Source: Nocardioides sp.
Lineage (GTDB): Bacteria > Actinomycetota > Actinomycetes > Propionibacteriales > Nocardioidaceae
Assembly (NCBI RefSeq): GCF_030019515.1
Contig: NZ_JASEEQ010000004.1
Location: forward strand, 1 to 64,000
Direction: 5' to 3'
Length of the DNA stretch: 64,000 nucleotides
The notes under the pieces are model-generated. The model was not told the origin of the DNA. It did not search any database and worked only from the letters and a program-made list of their open reading frames with translations. Below are positions 49,489 through 58,339 of the stretch, one piece after another. The translations under genes were made by a program, and so were the position numbers. Each line of letters begins with the position of its first letter. The stretch's first letter is position 1.

Positions 49489-50220
49489 ATGACCGAAAGC
49501 CGCTCCGGCCACCCGCTTCCCAGCACCGACCACCCGGTCAGCCCGGACGGGGCGCGGAGACCGGTGCTGCTGGTCTTCGATGTCAACGAGACGCTCTCGG
49601 ACATGTCCGCGATCGGCCGCCGATTCGAGGACGTCGGGGCGCCCGCGAACCTGGCGAAGACGTGGTTCGCCGGACTCCTCCGAGACGGGTTCGCCCTGAC
49701 TGCCGTCGATGCGTGCGAGCCCTTCGCGAGGATCGCCGCCGAGACCCTGCGAGTCGCCCTGCACGACCAGCCGTTGGACCGCGGCATCGACGACGCGATC
49801 CAGCACGTCATGCAGGGCTTCTCCAGTCTCCCGGTACACCCCGACGTCCCCAACGGGATCCGCGTCCTGAGCAGCCTGGGGATCCGCCTGGTGACGCTGA
49901 GCAACGGGTCCGCGTCGGTCGCCGAGGCGCTGTTCGAACGCGCTGGGATCGGCGCGCACTTCGACGCGCTCCTTTCCGTCGAGGACGTCGGCGCGTGGAA
50001 GCCCGCGGCCGCCGCGTACGCCTACGCGCTCGAGCGGACCCAGGTGGATCCCATGGACGCGATGCTGGTCGCCGTCCACCCGTGGGACATCGACGGTGCC
50101 GCGCGCGCCGGACTCGCGACCGCCTGGATCAACCGGTCCGGCGGCCCCTATCCCGCGTACTTCCGGGCCCCTGACCTGGCCGCACGGTCGCTGACCGAGT
50201 TGGGCGACCAGCTGCGGTGA
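49489..50220 (+). CDS. Haloacid dehalogenase type II-like hydrolase
   Basis: 243 residues of the HAD superfamily. The nucleophile Asp is in LLVFDVNETLSDMS, motif II is VTLSNGSASVAEALF and motif III is SVEDVGAWKPAAAAYAYAL, followed by MLVAVHPWDIDGAARAGLAT. These are the hallmarks of L-2-haloacid dehalogenase-type proteins. Halo-acid cleavage or another small-molecule phosphatase role is possible. There is no ribosome site; the promoter layout suggests a leaderless mRNA. Confidence 0.88.
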   Translation: MTESRSGHPLPSTDHPVSPDGARRPVLLVFDVNETLSDMSAIGRRFEDVGAPANLAKTWFAGLLRDGFALTAVDACEPFARIAAETLRVALHDQPLDRGIDDAIQHVMQGFSSLPVHPDVPNGIRVLSSLGIRLVTLSNGSASVAEALFERAGIGAHFDALLSVEDVGAWKPAAAAYAYALERTQVDPMDAMLVAVHPWDIDGAARAGLATAWINRSGGPYPAYFRAPDLAARSLTELGDQLR

Positions 50221-50243
50221 CCCGGTCGTCAGCGAGGACCCGG

Positions 50244-50786
50244 TCAGAGAGGCGGCGCGGCCGGCAGGTCGAGCTCGGTCTCCACGAAGTGGTTGAAGTA
50301 GTTCGTGAAGAGGTTCGCGGTCACGTGGACCGACAGCTCGGTCAGCTCCTCGTCGGTCCACCCCGCATCGAGCGCAGCCTGCCAGGTCGCGTCCTGGACC
50401 GAGCCCACGTTCCGGGTATAGGCGCGGGCCACCGCCAGGAGCGCGGCGAGGCGGTCGTCGAAGTCCACGGCGTCGCGTCGGATCGCGACCATCTCGTCGT
50501 CGGACAGCCCGGCAGCCCTCCCGCCACCGGTGTGGGCAGCCTGGCAGTACGAGCAGCCGTCGACGACGGCGACCGCCAGCGCGATCGCCTCCCGGGTGCG
50601 CCCGTCGAAGGACCCGTGGTCCGCGATCGCCCGCTGGAGCGCGGTATAGGCATGGAGCACCACAGGGGAGTGCGCCATCTCGGCGTGGATGTTCAAGACC
50701 TTGCCGTACCTCGCTTCGAGTGCCTTCAGCTGGTCCCGGCTCGCCTCCGGGGCGCTGGCAACTGTGTGAGCGGGAATGCGGGGCAT
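50244..50786 (-). CDS. Carboxymuconolactone decarboxylase/AhpD-like protein
   Basis: 180 residues. The CMD core carries the peroxidatic CxxC-x3-H motif (C78, C81, H85: DGCSYCQAAHTGGG) seen in AhpD alkylhydroperoxidases. The helix TNYFNHFVETELDLP ends the fold. It probably reduces organic peroxides. CAGGAGG precedes the ATG at 50786, a strong ribosome site. It is convergent with the HAD gene. Confidence 0.88.
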   Translation of the reverse strand: MPRIPAHTVASAPEASRDQLKALEARYGKVLNIHAEMAHSPVVLHAYTALQRAIADHGSFDGRTREAIALAVAVVDGCSYCQAAHTGGGRAAGLSDDEMVAIRRDAVDFDDRLAALLAVARAYTRNVGSVQDATWQAALDAGWTDEELTELSVHVTANLFTNYFNHFVETELDLPAAPPL

Positions 50787-50919
50787 GGTGATCCTCCTGT
50801 GGTGTCGCGTACGTGCTTCCTGACTTCGGGGCAACGGCCCGGGGCGCCGCCGGCGTCCCGGAGTGTCATCCGGCGCACACTCTTCGGGCCGGACGTGGCA
50901 CATCGACCCGGGAGGACCG

Positions 50920-51615
50920 ATGGGCCAGCATGACCAACGATCGGCCGCCTTCCGCGAGGCGCTGTGGGTGTCGCGGTGCGTGGGACGCGCGGAGACGACT
51001 CCGCTCCGTCCGGAGGACGTCGAGGAGCTGGCGAGCTTCATCCGGGTGCGCACCCTGGCTGCCGGCGAACCGCTGGGGCGCGTCGGCGACCAGCCTGAGG
51101 CGGTGCACATCGTCCGGGACGGCTGCCTGGAGCTGGCGGTCCACGGAGCGACGGGCCGACTCGTCATCCAGACCCTGCGGCCGGGCGACATCGACGGCGA
51201 CATCCAGCTGCTGCTGGGTCAGCCGATGCCGTACGAGACCCGAGCGAACACCAGCACCACCTGCCTGATCCTGGACCGGGCGGCGTTCGAGAAGCTTCTT
51301 GCCACCCACCCGCAGCTGTCCCGGCGGTGGTTGACCAGCGTGTCGCAGCGCCTCGCCCGGTCCCACTCACGGCTGACCAACCTGCTCGGGCAGCCACTCG
51401 AGGTCCAGGTCGCGCAGCTCCTCCTCGAGGAGCGCGTCGACGACGTGGTGAATCTGACGCAGACGACCGTGGCGGCGCTGCTGGGGGTCCGCAGACCCTC
51501 GATCAACCGCGTCCTCCGGAGGTTCGCCGACGATGGCCTGGTGGGAGTGGCATATGGAAGGGTGCGCATCCTCGATGCCGAGGCACTGACGACACTGACG
51601 GCTCAGGGGTCATGA
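50920..51615 (+). CDS. Crp/Fnr family transcriptional regulator 2
   Basis: 231 residues: a cNMP-binding-like domain (IRVRTLAAGEPLGRVGDQPE, RPGDIDGDIQLLLGQ) and a winged helix with recognition helix GVRRPSINRVLRRFADDGLV. This helix lacks the SRET core of CRP, so it probably reads another site. It is divergent from the AhpD-like gene. GGGAGG lies 4 bases before the ATG at 50920. The 3' end overlaps the opposing merR-like gene by 6 bases. Confidence 0.87.
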   Translation: MGQHDQRSAAFREALWVSRCVGRAETTPLRPEDVEELASFIRVRTLAAGEPLGRVGDQPEAVHIVRDGCLELAVHGATGRLVIQTLRPGDIDGDIQLLLGQPMPYETRANTSTTCLILDRAAFEKLLATHPQLSRRWLTSVSQRLARSHSRLTNLLGQPLEVQVAQLLLEERVDDVVNLTQTTVAALLGVRRPSINRVLRRFADDGLVGVAYGRVRILDAEALTTLTAQGS

Positions 51616-52011
51616 GCGCTCGACGAGGATGTGGCAGACGGCAGCCGCGTCGCACTCGGCCGGGTCGAGGTGGTCGCTGCGGGAGATGAGACGCTCGAGC
51701 TCGCCGGTCAGCAGCTCGAGCTCGCGCACCCGCGCACGAACGTCGTCGAGTCTGGCGGACAGCAGCGTGGTGACGTGGGTGCACGGCACCGTGCCGGCGT
51801 CTCGCAGGTCGACGATGCCACGGATCTCGGCCAGGGTGAGGCCCGATGCCTGAGCGGTCCGGATGAACCTGAGCCGGTCCAGCGCGACGTCGTCGTAGAC
51901 GCGGTAGCCGTTGGCCTCCCGTGGCGACCTCGGGAGCAAGCCCTCGCGCTCGTAGAACCTGACGGTCTGGGCGGTCACGCCCGCCGTCTCGGCCAGCCGC
52001 CCGATGAGCAT
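51610..52011 (-). CDS. MerR family metal-responsive regulator
   Basis: 133 residues. The N-terminal MerR winged helix (MLIGRLAETAGVTAQTVRFY, EREGLLP..NGYRVYDD) is followed by a coiled dimer helix. Cysteines C77 (TVPCTHV), C120 and C126 (PAECDAAAVCHILV) occupy the positions used by MerR, CadR and ZntR for soft metals. It should distort a promoter with a long spacer to activate the divergent gene. Start ATG 52011. Confidence 0.9.
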   Translation of the reverse strand: MLIGRLAETAGVTAQTVRFYEREGLLPRSPREANGYRVYDDVALDRLRFIRTAQASGLTLAEIRGIVDLRDAGTVPCTHVTTLLSARLDDVRARVRELELLTGELERLISRSDHLDPAECDAAAVCHILVERS

Positions 52012-52028
52012 GGTCCCGATCGTAGCTC

Positions 52029-52060
52029 TTGACCTTGTAGTGCGGATCAAGGTCTAGGTT
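52029..52060 (+). promoter_or_regulatory. MerR-type promoter with overlong spacer
   Basis: A -35 TTGACC (52029-52034) and a -10 TAGGTT (52055-52060) are separated by 20 bp, the stretched spacing of MerR-controlled promoters. The spacer holds a perfect inverted repeat, GACCTTG (52031-52037) and CAAGGTC (52048-52054). The start codon at 52068 lies where transcription should begin, so the mRNA is probably leaderless. Confidence 0.75.
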
Positions 52061-52067
52061 CGGCGAC

Positions 52068-52367
52068 ATGGACGTCACCCTGCTCTACTTCGAGGGCTGC
52101 CCGAACTGGAAGACCGCCGACGAGCGACTCGCCGCGATCGCTGCCGGACGGCCCGACATCACGGTGACCCGTCGCCTCGTCGAGACGGTCGACGAGGCCG
52201 AGCAGCTCCGGTTCCACGGATCGCCCAGCATCCTGGTGGACGGCGCCGACGCATTCGCCGACGCCGGCACGGCGGTAGGGCTCTCCTGCCGGGTCTACCA
52301 GACACCCGCCGGGCTTGCCGGGGCACCCACCACCGAGCAGTTGGAAGCGGCCCTCGCCCTTGGGTGA
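52068..52367 (+). CDS. Thioredoxin-like small protein under MerR control
   Basis: 99 residues. The start VTLLYFEGCPNWKTADERLA has a thioredoxin-like strand with a single Cys at the active-site position. LRFHGSPSILVDGADAF carries the cis-Pro loop. Similar small proteins are found beside merR, merB and related metal-resistance genes in actinobacteria. It may bind or relay a thiophilic metal; no enzyme activity can be assigned. Confidence 0.8.
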   Translation: MDVTLLYFEGCPNWKTADERLAAIAAGRPDITVTRRLVETVDEAEQLRFHGSPSILVDGADAFADAGTAVGLSCRVYQTPAGLAGAPTTEQLEAALALG

Positions 52368-52545
52368 GCGCGCTCCAGGGCTCGGTGTGGTCGCGCTCGC
52401 TGCCGCCGCCCTCGGCATCTGCTGCGGCCTCCCGCTGCTGGTGTCCAAGGCGCGGCTCTGGGTATCGGGCGAGAGCCGGATGGTGCGGCGTCACCGGGTC
52501 GTCGTCGGGCCTCAGAAGCCGTCGGCGACCACGACGGCGTCGTAG
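52360..52545 (+). pseudogene. Possible truncated small membrane protein
   Basis: From a TTG overlapping the end of the preceding gene, one frame reads LGVVALAAAALGICCGLPLL, a hydrophobic helix with a Cys pair typical of small membrane proteins in mercury-type operons. It then turns polar after 40 residues. The expected second helix is missing and the frame runs into the opposing gene. This may be a decayed remnant or chance. Confidence 0.25.
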
Positions 52546-53063
52546 GAGAACGGCATCCGCGGGACCGTCGGCCGGCACTGCATCACCACCGCCTGGCCCG
52601 GCAGCACGGCCGGGCAGAAGCAGTCGATCTCCGCCAGCCACTCCGCATGGCCGCGGAAGATGAAGGCGTAGCGCAGCATCTGGGCGCTGTCGCCGGTGTT
52701 CGTGACCTCCAGGCCGGTGATCGTGACGTGGGGCCCGGTGACTGTGGTCGCCCGGGCCGCCTCCGTCGCGACCTTCCAGCCAGCCGCCGCCCGGAAGCCC
52801 GCCAGCACGAACGCCTCCCCTTCCTGCACCTCCATCCGCACCACGTCGGCGACCGGGGCGGGCGCTGCTTGGAACGCGGTCCCCACCTGCTGGGCGAGAC
52901 CGCCGACCGCCGCGAGGCAGCCGCCGACCAGCAGGACCAGCGAGAGGACGAGGCCGATCGCGACGACGCGCAGCGGGTCGTGGGACTTCGCCGGTGGCCT
53001 GGCGTAGAAGCCCCACGGCGTCAGCTGGGGGCCCGGTTCGGGCCGGTGGTGCCGACGGAACAT
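52512..53063 (-). CDS. Membrane-anchored protein, unknown function
   Basis: 183 residues. A polar, Pro/His-rich cytoplasmic start is followed by one helix (VVAIGLVLSLVLLVGGCLAA) and an outer beta-rich domain (VTGPHVTITGLEVTNTGDSA, LRYAFIFRGHAEWLAEIDCF). The domain carries Cys residues in DCFCPAVLPG and VMQCRPTVP. I do not recognise the family. The mature part could be a small cupredoxin- or immunoglobulin-like fold, but metal ligands are not evident. Its promoter region (53064-53200) is more AT-rich than average. Confidence 0.65.
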   Translation of the reverse strand: MFRRHHRPEPGPQLTPWGFYARPPAKSHDPLRVVAIGLVLSLVLLVGGCLAAVGGLAQQVGTAFQAAPAPVADVVRMEVQEGEAFVLAGFRAAAGWKVATEAARATTVTGPHVTITGLEVTNTGDSAQMLRYAFIFRGHAEWLAEIDCFCPAVLPGQAVVMQCRPTVPRMPFSYDAVVVADGF

Positions 53064-53205
53064 GGTGCAACGGCTTCCTTCGGGCGGGTGCCCGGTCGAC
53101 TCCACGCTATGCCTGGTTCGGATGCTCCGCAGCCGAACCGGCACCAGTTTTGCGTGATGTGCGACATTGTTCGGTCCTTCTTGAACGAATTTCCGTCTGT
53201 CGTCC

Positions 53206-54277
53206 TCAGCCCACCCCGGCGCGAGCGGCGAGCTCGACGCGCAGCGCACCGGCGGCCTGGAGGAGGACCTCGCGGCCCGACCGACCCACGCCGGTGGCGT
53301 TCACGATCCCGTGGATCAGGCCGCTGTGCCGCTGCAGGGAGACGCGGACCCCGGCCTCCCGCAGCCGTCTCGCGTAGGCCTCGCCCTCGTCGCGCAGCGG
53401 GTCGAAGCCGGCGACGACGACGTACGCCGGGCACAGCCCGGAGAGGTCCCCGGCGAGGAGTGGCGACACGCGTGGGTCGAGCGCCAGGTCGGGATCGTTC
53501 AGGTAGTGGTCCCGGTACCAGTCCATCTGCGCCTCGGTGAGGAAGTAGCCCTCGGCGAACAGCGTGTACGACGGGTGCTTGGTGGAGAGGTCGGTGACCG
53601 GGAAGAACAACAGCTGGAAGGCGGGCTCCGGGCCGGTCGCCGCATGGGTCACCTGGGCGACCACGGCGGCGAGGTTCCCGCCGGCGCTCTCGCCTCCGAC
53701 GCCGATCGCGACGGGGTCGACGCCCCAGGCCTCCGCCTCGACGACGGCGGCGCGGAAGGCGTCGACGGCGTCGTTCACGGCCGCCGGGAACGGGTGCTCG
53801 GGCGCCAGCCGGTAGTCGACCGACAGAATCGCGATCCCGGCGTGCACGGCCAGGAACCGGCAGGCGGAGTCGGAGGCGTCGAGCCCGCCGAGGACCCAAC
53901 CGCCGCCGTGGAAGTAGACCAGGAGGGCGGCGGGATCGCTCAGCCCCTCGGGGCGATAGAGCCGGGCCGGGATCGGGCCGTCGCGCCCGTCGAGGGTGAG
54001 GTCGCGCACCGTCCCGACCGGGAGCTGGTCGCCGAAGATCCAGGCCTCGCTGCTGATCTGGGCCCGTCCCTCCTGGAGCGGCAGTGTCTCGAAGGTCGGT
54101 CCGCCGGCGAGCCGGAGCAGGCGTAGCGCGAGCTGCACCTCCGGGTGCAGCTGCTGGCCGTCGATCCGGGTCGGGCGCCCGGCGAGCAGGCGCTGTGCCG
54201 ACGGTGGAAGGGCGCCGACGGTGCGCATCACGCGCCGCGCGATGCGGTCCTGGCGGGGGGTGGGTGTCGGGGCTCAT
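53206..54277 (-). pseudogene. Alpha/beta hydrolase (HSL-type esterase), frameshift at G-run
   Basis: The main frame encodes about 341 residues of a hormone-sensitive-lipase type esterase: oxyanion motif VYFHGGGWVLGG, nucleophile GVGGESAGGNLAA, Asp in VAGFDPLRDEG and His in HSGLIHG. The only strong ribosome site (AGGAGGAG) precedes an ATG at 54277 in a different frame that overlaps the kinase stop by ATGA. A one-base shift in the run of six G at 54255-54260 would join that start to the hydrolase as MSPDTHPPRQDRIARRVMRT. Either a sequencing indel or a real mutation; otherwise translation must start at GTG 54231. Confidence 0.75.
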
Positions 54278-55929
54278 CGGCTCCTCCTGGGACGTGGCTG
54301 CCGCGGTCCGTTGTGGGCGGCGTACAGGCGACGGTTGCGTCGGTAGATCCGGGTGAAGGTGCGGTACTGCCGGTCGTAGATCGCACCTCGTGCGGGGTCC
54401 GGCGTGAAGGTGCCGGTCGTCCGCACCAGGCCTGCGATCTCCTCCCAGGACACCAGCCCGAGCCCGACCGCGGCGGCGAGCGCCGCGCCGCGGGCGTTGG
54501 CCAGGATGGGGTCCTCGACCTGGTGGATGGTGCATCCGAGCACGTCGGCGAGGGTCTGGCACCAGAGGTCGGACCGGGCCCCGCCGCCGACGAACGCCAG
54601 CTCAGCGAACCCGCCCGGCAGGTCCTTGCCGAGGAACCGCTCGACCGACTCCTTCATCCAGCGCACGTTGAGGGCGATGCCCTCGAACACGCTGCGGGCG
54701 AGGTCGGCCCGGGTGGTGGTCAGCGAGACGTTGAACCAGCCGCCGCGCAGGAACGGATCGTCGACCGGGGTCCGCTCGCCGTTGAGCCACGGGGTGAACA
54801 CGACGCCGTTGCTGCCCGGTGGGGCGGTGAGCGCGAGGGCGTTGAGTCGCTCGACGGCGTCCTCCGGCGCGGGATGCGCGTCGAGCATCCCGTCGTCGGG
54901 GTAGACGACCGAGTCGATCAGCCAGTCGATCGCCTTGCCGGCCACGTCCTGGATGGTCCCGATCCAGTAGCGGCCCGGCACGGCAGCGGGCAGCGAGGCG
55001 ATGCTGCGCAGGACGTCGGTGCGCTTGAAGGGCACGTGGCAGCTCAGCCACGCGGACGTGCCGATGTAGAGGTGCCCGCGGTAGTCGTCGACCGCGCCGG
55101 CGCCGATGGCGGCGGCGATGCTGTCCGAGGTGCCCGTCACCACCTGGACGGCGGCCGGCAGGCCGAGCTCGGCGGCCGTCTCGGGGTGCAGTGGCCCGAC
55201 CACGCTGGCCGGGGGCACGAGCTCCGGGAGCTTCGCGACGTCGATCCCGGTGCGCTCGGCGAGCGCGGCGTCCCAGTGCACCCGGTCGGGGTCCCGGTTG
55301 TCCGTGCACCAGCGCAGCGTCGAGGTGTCCGTGCCGGCGACCGCGCGGCCCGAGAGGCGCATCGTCAGGAACACCGGTACGTCGAGCAGGTAGGCGCTGG
55401 CGGCGTAGACCTCGGGCTCGTGGTGTCGCAGCCAGTGCGTCATCCCGACCGGGTCCTTGCCGGTCCGGCTGGGTGCTCCGCCCGTCTTGCGCAGCCAGTC
55501 CCGCAGCCGCCTGGCGTCGTACCCGGCGCCGGGGATCGCGAGCAGCCCGCCGGTGACCTCCTGGGAGTACGGCGCGCCGCGGCTGTCCATCCAGATCAGC
55601 GCGTTGCGCAGCGGGCGACCGGTGTCGTCGACGGGGACCAGGCCGCCCCACTGGGCGCCGACGCAGATCGCGGCCACCTCATCCACGGGGGCCAGTCCGC
55701 GCGCGAGCAGCCGGCGGGTCGCGGTCACGATGGCCGACCACCACTGGTCCGGGTCCTGCTCGGCCCCACCGTCGGGGGTGAGCAGCAGCTCGACCTTCTC
55801 GGCCTCGAATCCGAGGACCTGACCCCGGGCCGTGGTGAGCGCGACCTTCGGCCCGCCGGTGCCGAGGTCGACGCCGATCAGGTAGGGCCCGGGCCCCGGC
55901 AGCGCCGGGGCCGGACGCTGCGGCGTCAC
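54274..55929 (-). CDS. FGGY family carbohydrate kinase (xylulokinase-like)
   Basis: 551 residues. The N-terminal phosphate loop is YLIGVDLGTGGPKVALTT and the second is TGTSDSIAAAIGAGAVDDYR. The conserved FVGGGARSDLWCQTLADVLG block near residue 440 and NARGAALAAAVGLGL close the ATPase fold. It phosphorylates a sugar, ketose or polyol of unknown identity. The GTG start overlaps the stop of the aldolase-aminotransferase gene (GTGA) and its stop overlaps the esterase start, so the three genes form one coupled operon. Confidence 0.9.
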   Translation of the reverse strand: MTPQRPAPALPGPGPYLIGVDLGTGGPKVALTTARGQVLGFEAEKVELLLTPDGGAEQDPDQWWSAIVTATRRLLARGLAPVDEVAAICVGAQWGGLVPVDDTGRPLRNALIWMDSRGAPYSQEVTGGLLAIPGAGYDARRLRDWLRKTGGAPSRTGKDPVGMTHWLRHHEPEVYAASAYLLDVPVFLTMRLSGRAVAGTDTSTLRWCTDNRDPDRVHWDAALAERTGIDVAKLPELVPPASVVGPLHPETAAELGLPAAVQVVTGTSDSIAAAIGAGAVDDYRGHLYIGTSAWLSCHVPFKRTDVLRSIASLPAAVPGRYWIGTIQDVAGKAIDWLIDSVVYPDDGMLDAHPAPEDAVERLNALALTAPPGSNGVVFTPWLNGERTPVDDPFLRGGWFNVSLTTTRADLARSVFEGIALNVRWMKESVERFLGKDLPGGFAELAFVGGGARSDLWCQTLADVLGCTIHQVEDPILANARGAALAAAVGLGLVSWEEIAGLVRTTGTFTPDPARGAIYDRQYRTFTRIYRRNRRLYAAHNGPRQPRPRRSR

Positions 55930-58190
55930 ACGCCCTCGACGAGGGCGAAGACGCGGTCGAACCGCTCGAGCGCGTCGTCGATGACCTCGTCGGTGTCGGC
56001 CATCGAGGTGTACAGGCGCGATCCGGCCAGCGTGATGATGCCGTGGGCGGCGTACGCCGCGCCCAGCTGCTCCATCAGGTGCTTGCGCGGCTTGCTCTCC
56101 TTGAGCAGCTTGACGGGGTTGCGCATGTCGAGCAGCATCACGCCGCTGCACTGCAGGTGCACGATCGAGCCCTGGTTGTAGGCCACGTAGGGCAGGCCGT
56201 AGTGGTCGATGAGCCGCTGCAGGCCGTGCGCGAGCCGGTCGCCGGCGGCGCCGGCCACGACCGGCGCGTTGGTGCGCGCCATCTCCTCGATCGCGAAGTG
56301 CCCCGCCGCGCAGGAGAGCGGGTTGGCGGAGAGGGTGCCGCCGACCAGCACGTGGGCGCCGTTCTTGCCGTCCAGGCCCGAGCCGAACACGGACATCACC
56401 TCCGCGCTCCCGCCGACGCCGCCCGCCATCGGGTACCCGCCGGCCACCGCCTTGCCGAGCACGGTCAGGTCGGGGGTGACCCCGAAGTACCCGGCGGCCC
56501 CGCCCATGCCGACCCGGAACCCGGTCACGACCTCGTCGAAGACCAGCAGAGCGCCGAACTCGTCGCACAGCTCTCGGACCCGGGCGTTGTAGTCGCGCGG
56601 TGCCGGCCGGGTCCCGGACTCGGGTCCCAGCGGCTCCACGATCACCGCGGCCGTGCCGCCTCGGGCACGGTTCTCGATCAGCTTGCGGCGCAGCTGGCCG
56701 ACGTCGTGCGGGAAGCTCTCCCGGGTGCCCGCGGTGGCTCCGAACGGGATGCCCTTCGCGTTCATCCGGAAGGTCCCGGGGACGCGCAGCCCGTAGACCA
56801 TGGAGTCGGACCAGCCGTGGTAGGCGCCCCCGACCTTGATCACCATGTGCTTGCCGGTCCGCACGCGCGCGGCGCGTACGGCGGCCATCACGGCCTCGGT
56901 GCCCGACCCGAGCGAGCGGTACATCTCGACGTGGGGGAGGTACCGGTTGATCGACTCGGCGAGCTTGAGCTCGTACTCGTGGAAGAGGCCCGTGACCGGT
57001 CCGGACTCGCGGATCACCTCCGACACCTTCTCGTTCACCGGGCCGTAGTTGCTGCCCAGGATCGTCGGACCGCCGGCTTGGAGGAAGTCGACGTAGACGT
57101 TGCCGTCCCGGTCGGTGAGGTGCGCGCCCTCGGCGCGGTCGATGGCGAGGGGGAAGGGGTAGTTGAACGCGAGGTTGTGCTGCACCCCGCCCGGGATCCG
57201 GGTCTTCGCCCGGTCGGTGAGCTCCTTGCTCGCCGCGCACTTGGCGTCGAACCAGGCGAGCACGTCGAGCAGGGCGTCGTGCCTGAGGCCGCGGACCGGC
57301 TGGCTCGTCAGCGCCTTGATCCGTCGCATCACGGCGTCGACGTCGGGGTAGTCGCTGATCGCGTAGCCCAGGCTCGCCGCGTCCGCTCCTGCCGCGGCGG
57401 TCGCACGGTCGGGGGGTACGGCGACCGGGGCGGTCCGGACCCGCGCGGCGACCGCGTCGGCACTGGGTGCCGGCTCCTCGACCAGGTCCCGGTCGACCGG
57501 CACGAACTGCTCGACCTGCGCGGCGATCCGCCTCTGGTCGCTCTTGAGCTTGGTGAGCGCGATCTCGCGGATCGCGGTGGGGATCGTGTACACCTTCCCG
57601 GTCTCGGTCGTGAGTGCGAGGAGGTAGGCGAGGCAGACCTTCTCCAGCAGGGCCATGTTGAAGATCGCGCGGTCCGGGTCGGTCCCGACGGCCAGGATGC
57701 CGTGGTTGGCGATGATGAACGCGTTGGCCGAGGAGCCGAGCCGCTTCTCGACGTTCTTGGCCAGGAACGAGGTCCCGGCCGGGGCGTAGTCGATGATGGC
57801 CACCTCGCGCCCGAGGAAGCGCACCTGCTCGTCGGTCAGCGCCGGGATCGGCCGCCGCAGGAAGGCCAGGGCCGAGGCGTACGGCTGGTGGGTGTGGACG
57901 ACGGCGTGCACGTCGGGCCGCTCGCGGTAGACCGCGGCGTGCAGCCCGGACTCGACGGTGGGGGGGAGCCCGGACCCGGCTGCCTCCGCCACGACCTTCC
58001 CCCCGAAGTCGAGGATGCAGATGTCCTCGGGGCGCATCCGGGCGTAGTCGTAGTTGCTGGGGGTCACGGCGAACCGGTCGTGGCCGGGCACGCGCACCGA
58101 GATGTTGCCCTCGGTGGCCTTGAGGTAGCCGCGCTCCAGGAGGGTCCGGCACATGTCGACGACGTGTCGCCTCGAGGGTTCGTGCAGCAC
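55926..58190 (-). CDS. Class II aldolase fused to class III aminotransferase
   Basis: 754 residues in two enzymes. Residues 1-215 form a class II aldolase/adducin domain: EGNISVRVPG, catalytic Glu80, zinc ligands H99 and H101 (VVHTHQPYASALAF) and H163 (ANHGILAVG). After a linker (about 230-290), residues 300-754 form a class III aminotransferase close to glutamate-1-semialdehyde mutase: SLGSGTEAVMAAVRAAR, FDEVVTGFRVG with D552, and PLP lysine K580 in TVLGKAVAGGYPMAGG. The fusion suggests aldol cleavage and transamination of one substrate chain. Start GTG 58190 with GGAGG upstream. Confidence 0.87.
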   Translation of the reverse strand: MLHEPSRRHVVDMCRTLLERGYLKATEGNISVRVPGHDRFAVTPSNYDYARMRPEDICILDFGGKVVAEAAGSGLPPTVESGLHAAVYRERPDVHAVVHTHQPYASALAFLRRPIPALTDEQVRFLGREVAIIDYAPAGTSFLAKNVEKRLGSSANAFIIANHGILAVGTDPDRAIFNMALLEKVCLAYLLALTTETGKVYTIPTAIREIALTKLKSDQRRIAAQVEQFVPVDRDLVEEPAPSADAVAARVRTAPVAVPPDRATAAAGADAASLGYAISDYPDVDAVMRRIKALTSQPVRGLRHDALLDVLAWFDAKCAASKELTDRAKTRIPGGVQHNLAFNYPFPLAIDRAEGAHLTDRDGNVYVDFLQAGGPTILGSNYGPVNEKVSEVIRESGPVTGLFHEYELKLAESINRYLPHVEMYRSLGSGTEAVMAAVRAARVRTGKHMVIKVGGAYHGWSDSMVYGLRVPGTFRMNAKGIPFGATAGTRESFPHDVGQLRRKLIENRARGGTAAVIVEPLGPESGTRPAPRDYNARVRELCDEFGALLVFDEVVTGFRVGMGGAAGYFGVTPDLTVLGKAVAGGYPMAGGVGGSAEVMSVFGSGLDGKNGAHVLVGGTLSANPLSCAAGHFAIEEMARTNAPVVAGAAGDRLAHGLQRLIDHYGLPYVAYNQGSIVHLQCSGVMLLDMRNPVKLLKESKPRKHLMEQLGAAYAAHGIITLAGSRLYTSMADTDEVIDDALERFDRVFALVEGV

Positions 58191-58301
58191 AGCGGCCTCC
58201 AGGTAGGACGAGAGTCCAGGTCGGAAAGGTGACTGAGGCCAGGATGGCCCGATCGTGGGAGCGGGGCGAGGTGTCGCCGGTAGCGATCCGGAGCCCGCGA
58301 C

Positions 58302-58318
58302 TTGTCACGCGGTGACAA
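58302..58318. promoter_or_regulatory. 17-bp palindrome between divergent genes
   Basis: TTGTCAC (58302-58308) and GTGACAA (58312-58318) are perfect 7-bp arms around GCG. The site is 21 bases before the PucR-type gene start and 112 bases before the divergent aldolase-aminotransferase start, a natural operator for the PucR-type regulator. Confidence 0.6.
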
Positions 58319-58339
58319 AGCAGGTGCCATCATCGGTCC

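Noticed and set aside
52364..52377. GTGAGCGCGCTCCA, resembling the Crp-type palindrome
   Set aside because: The second half-site is broken (TCCA for TCAC) and the position is a gene end with no start codon downstream that it could serve.
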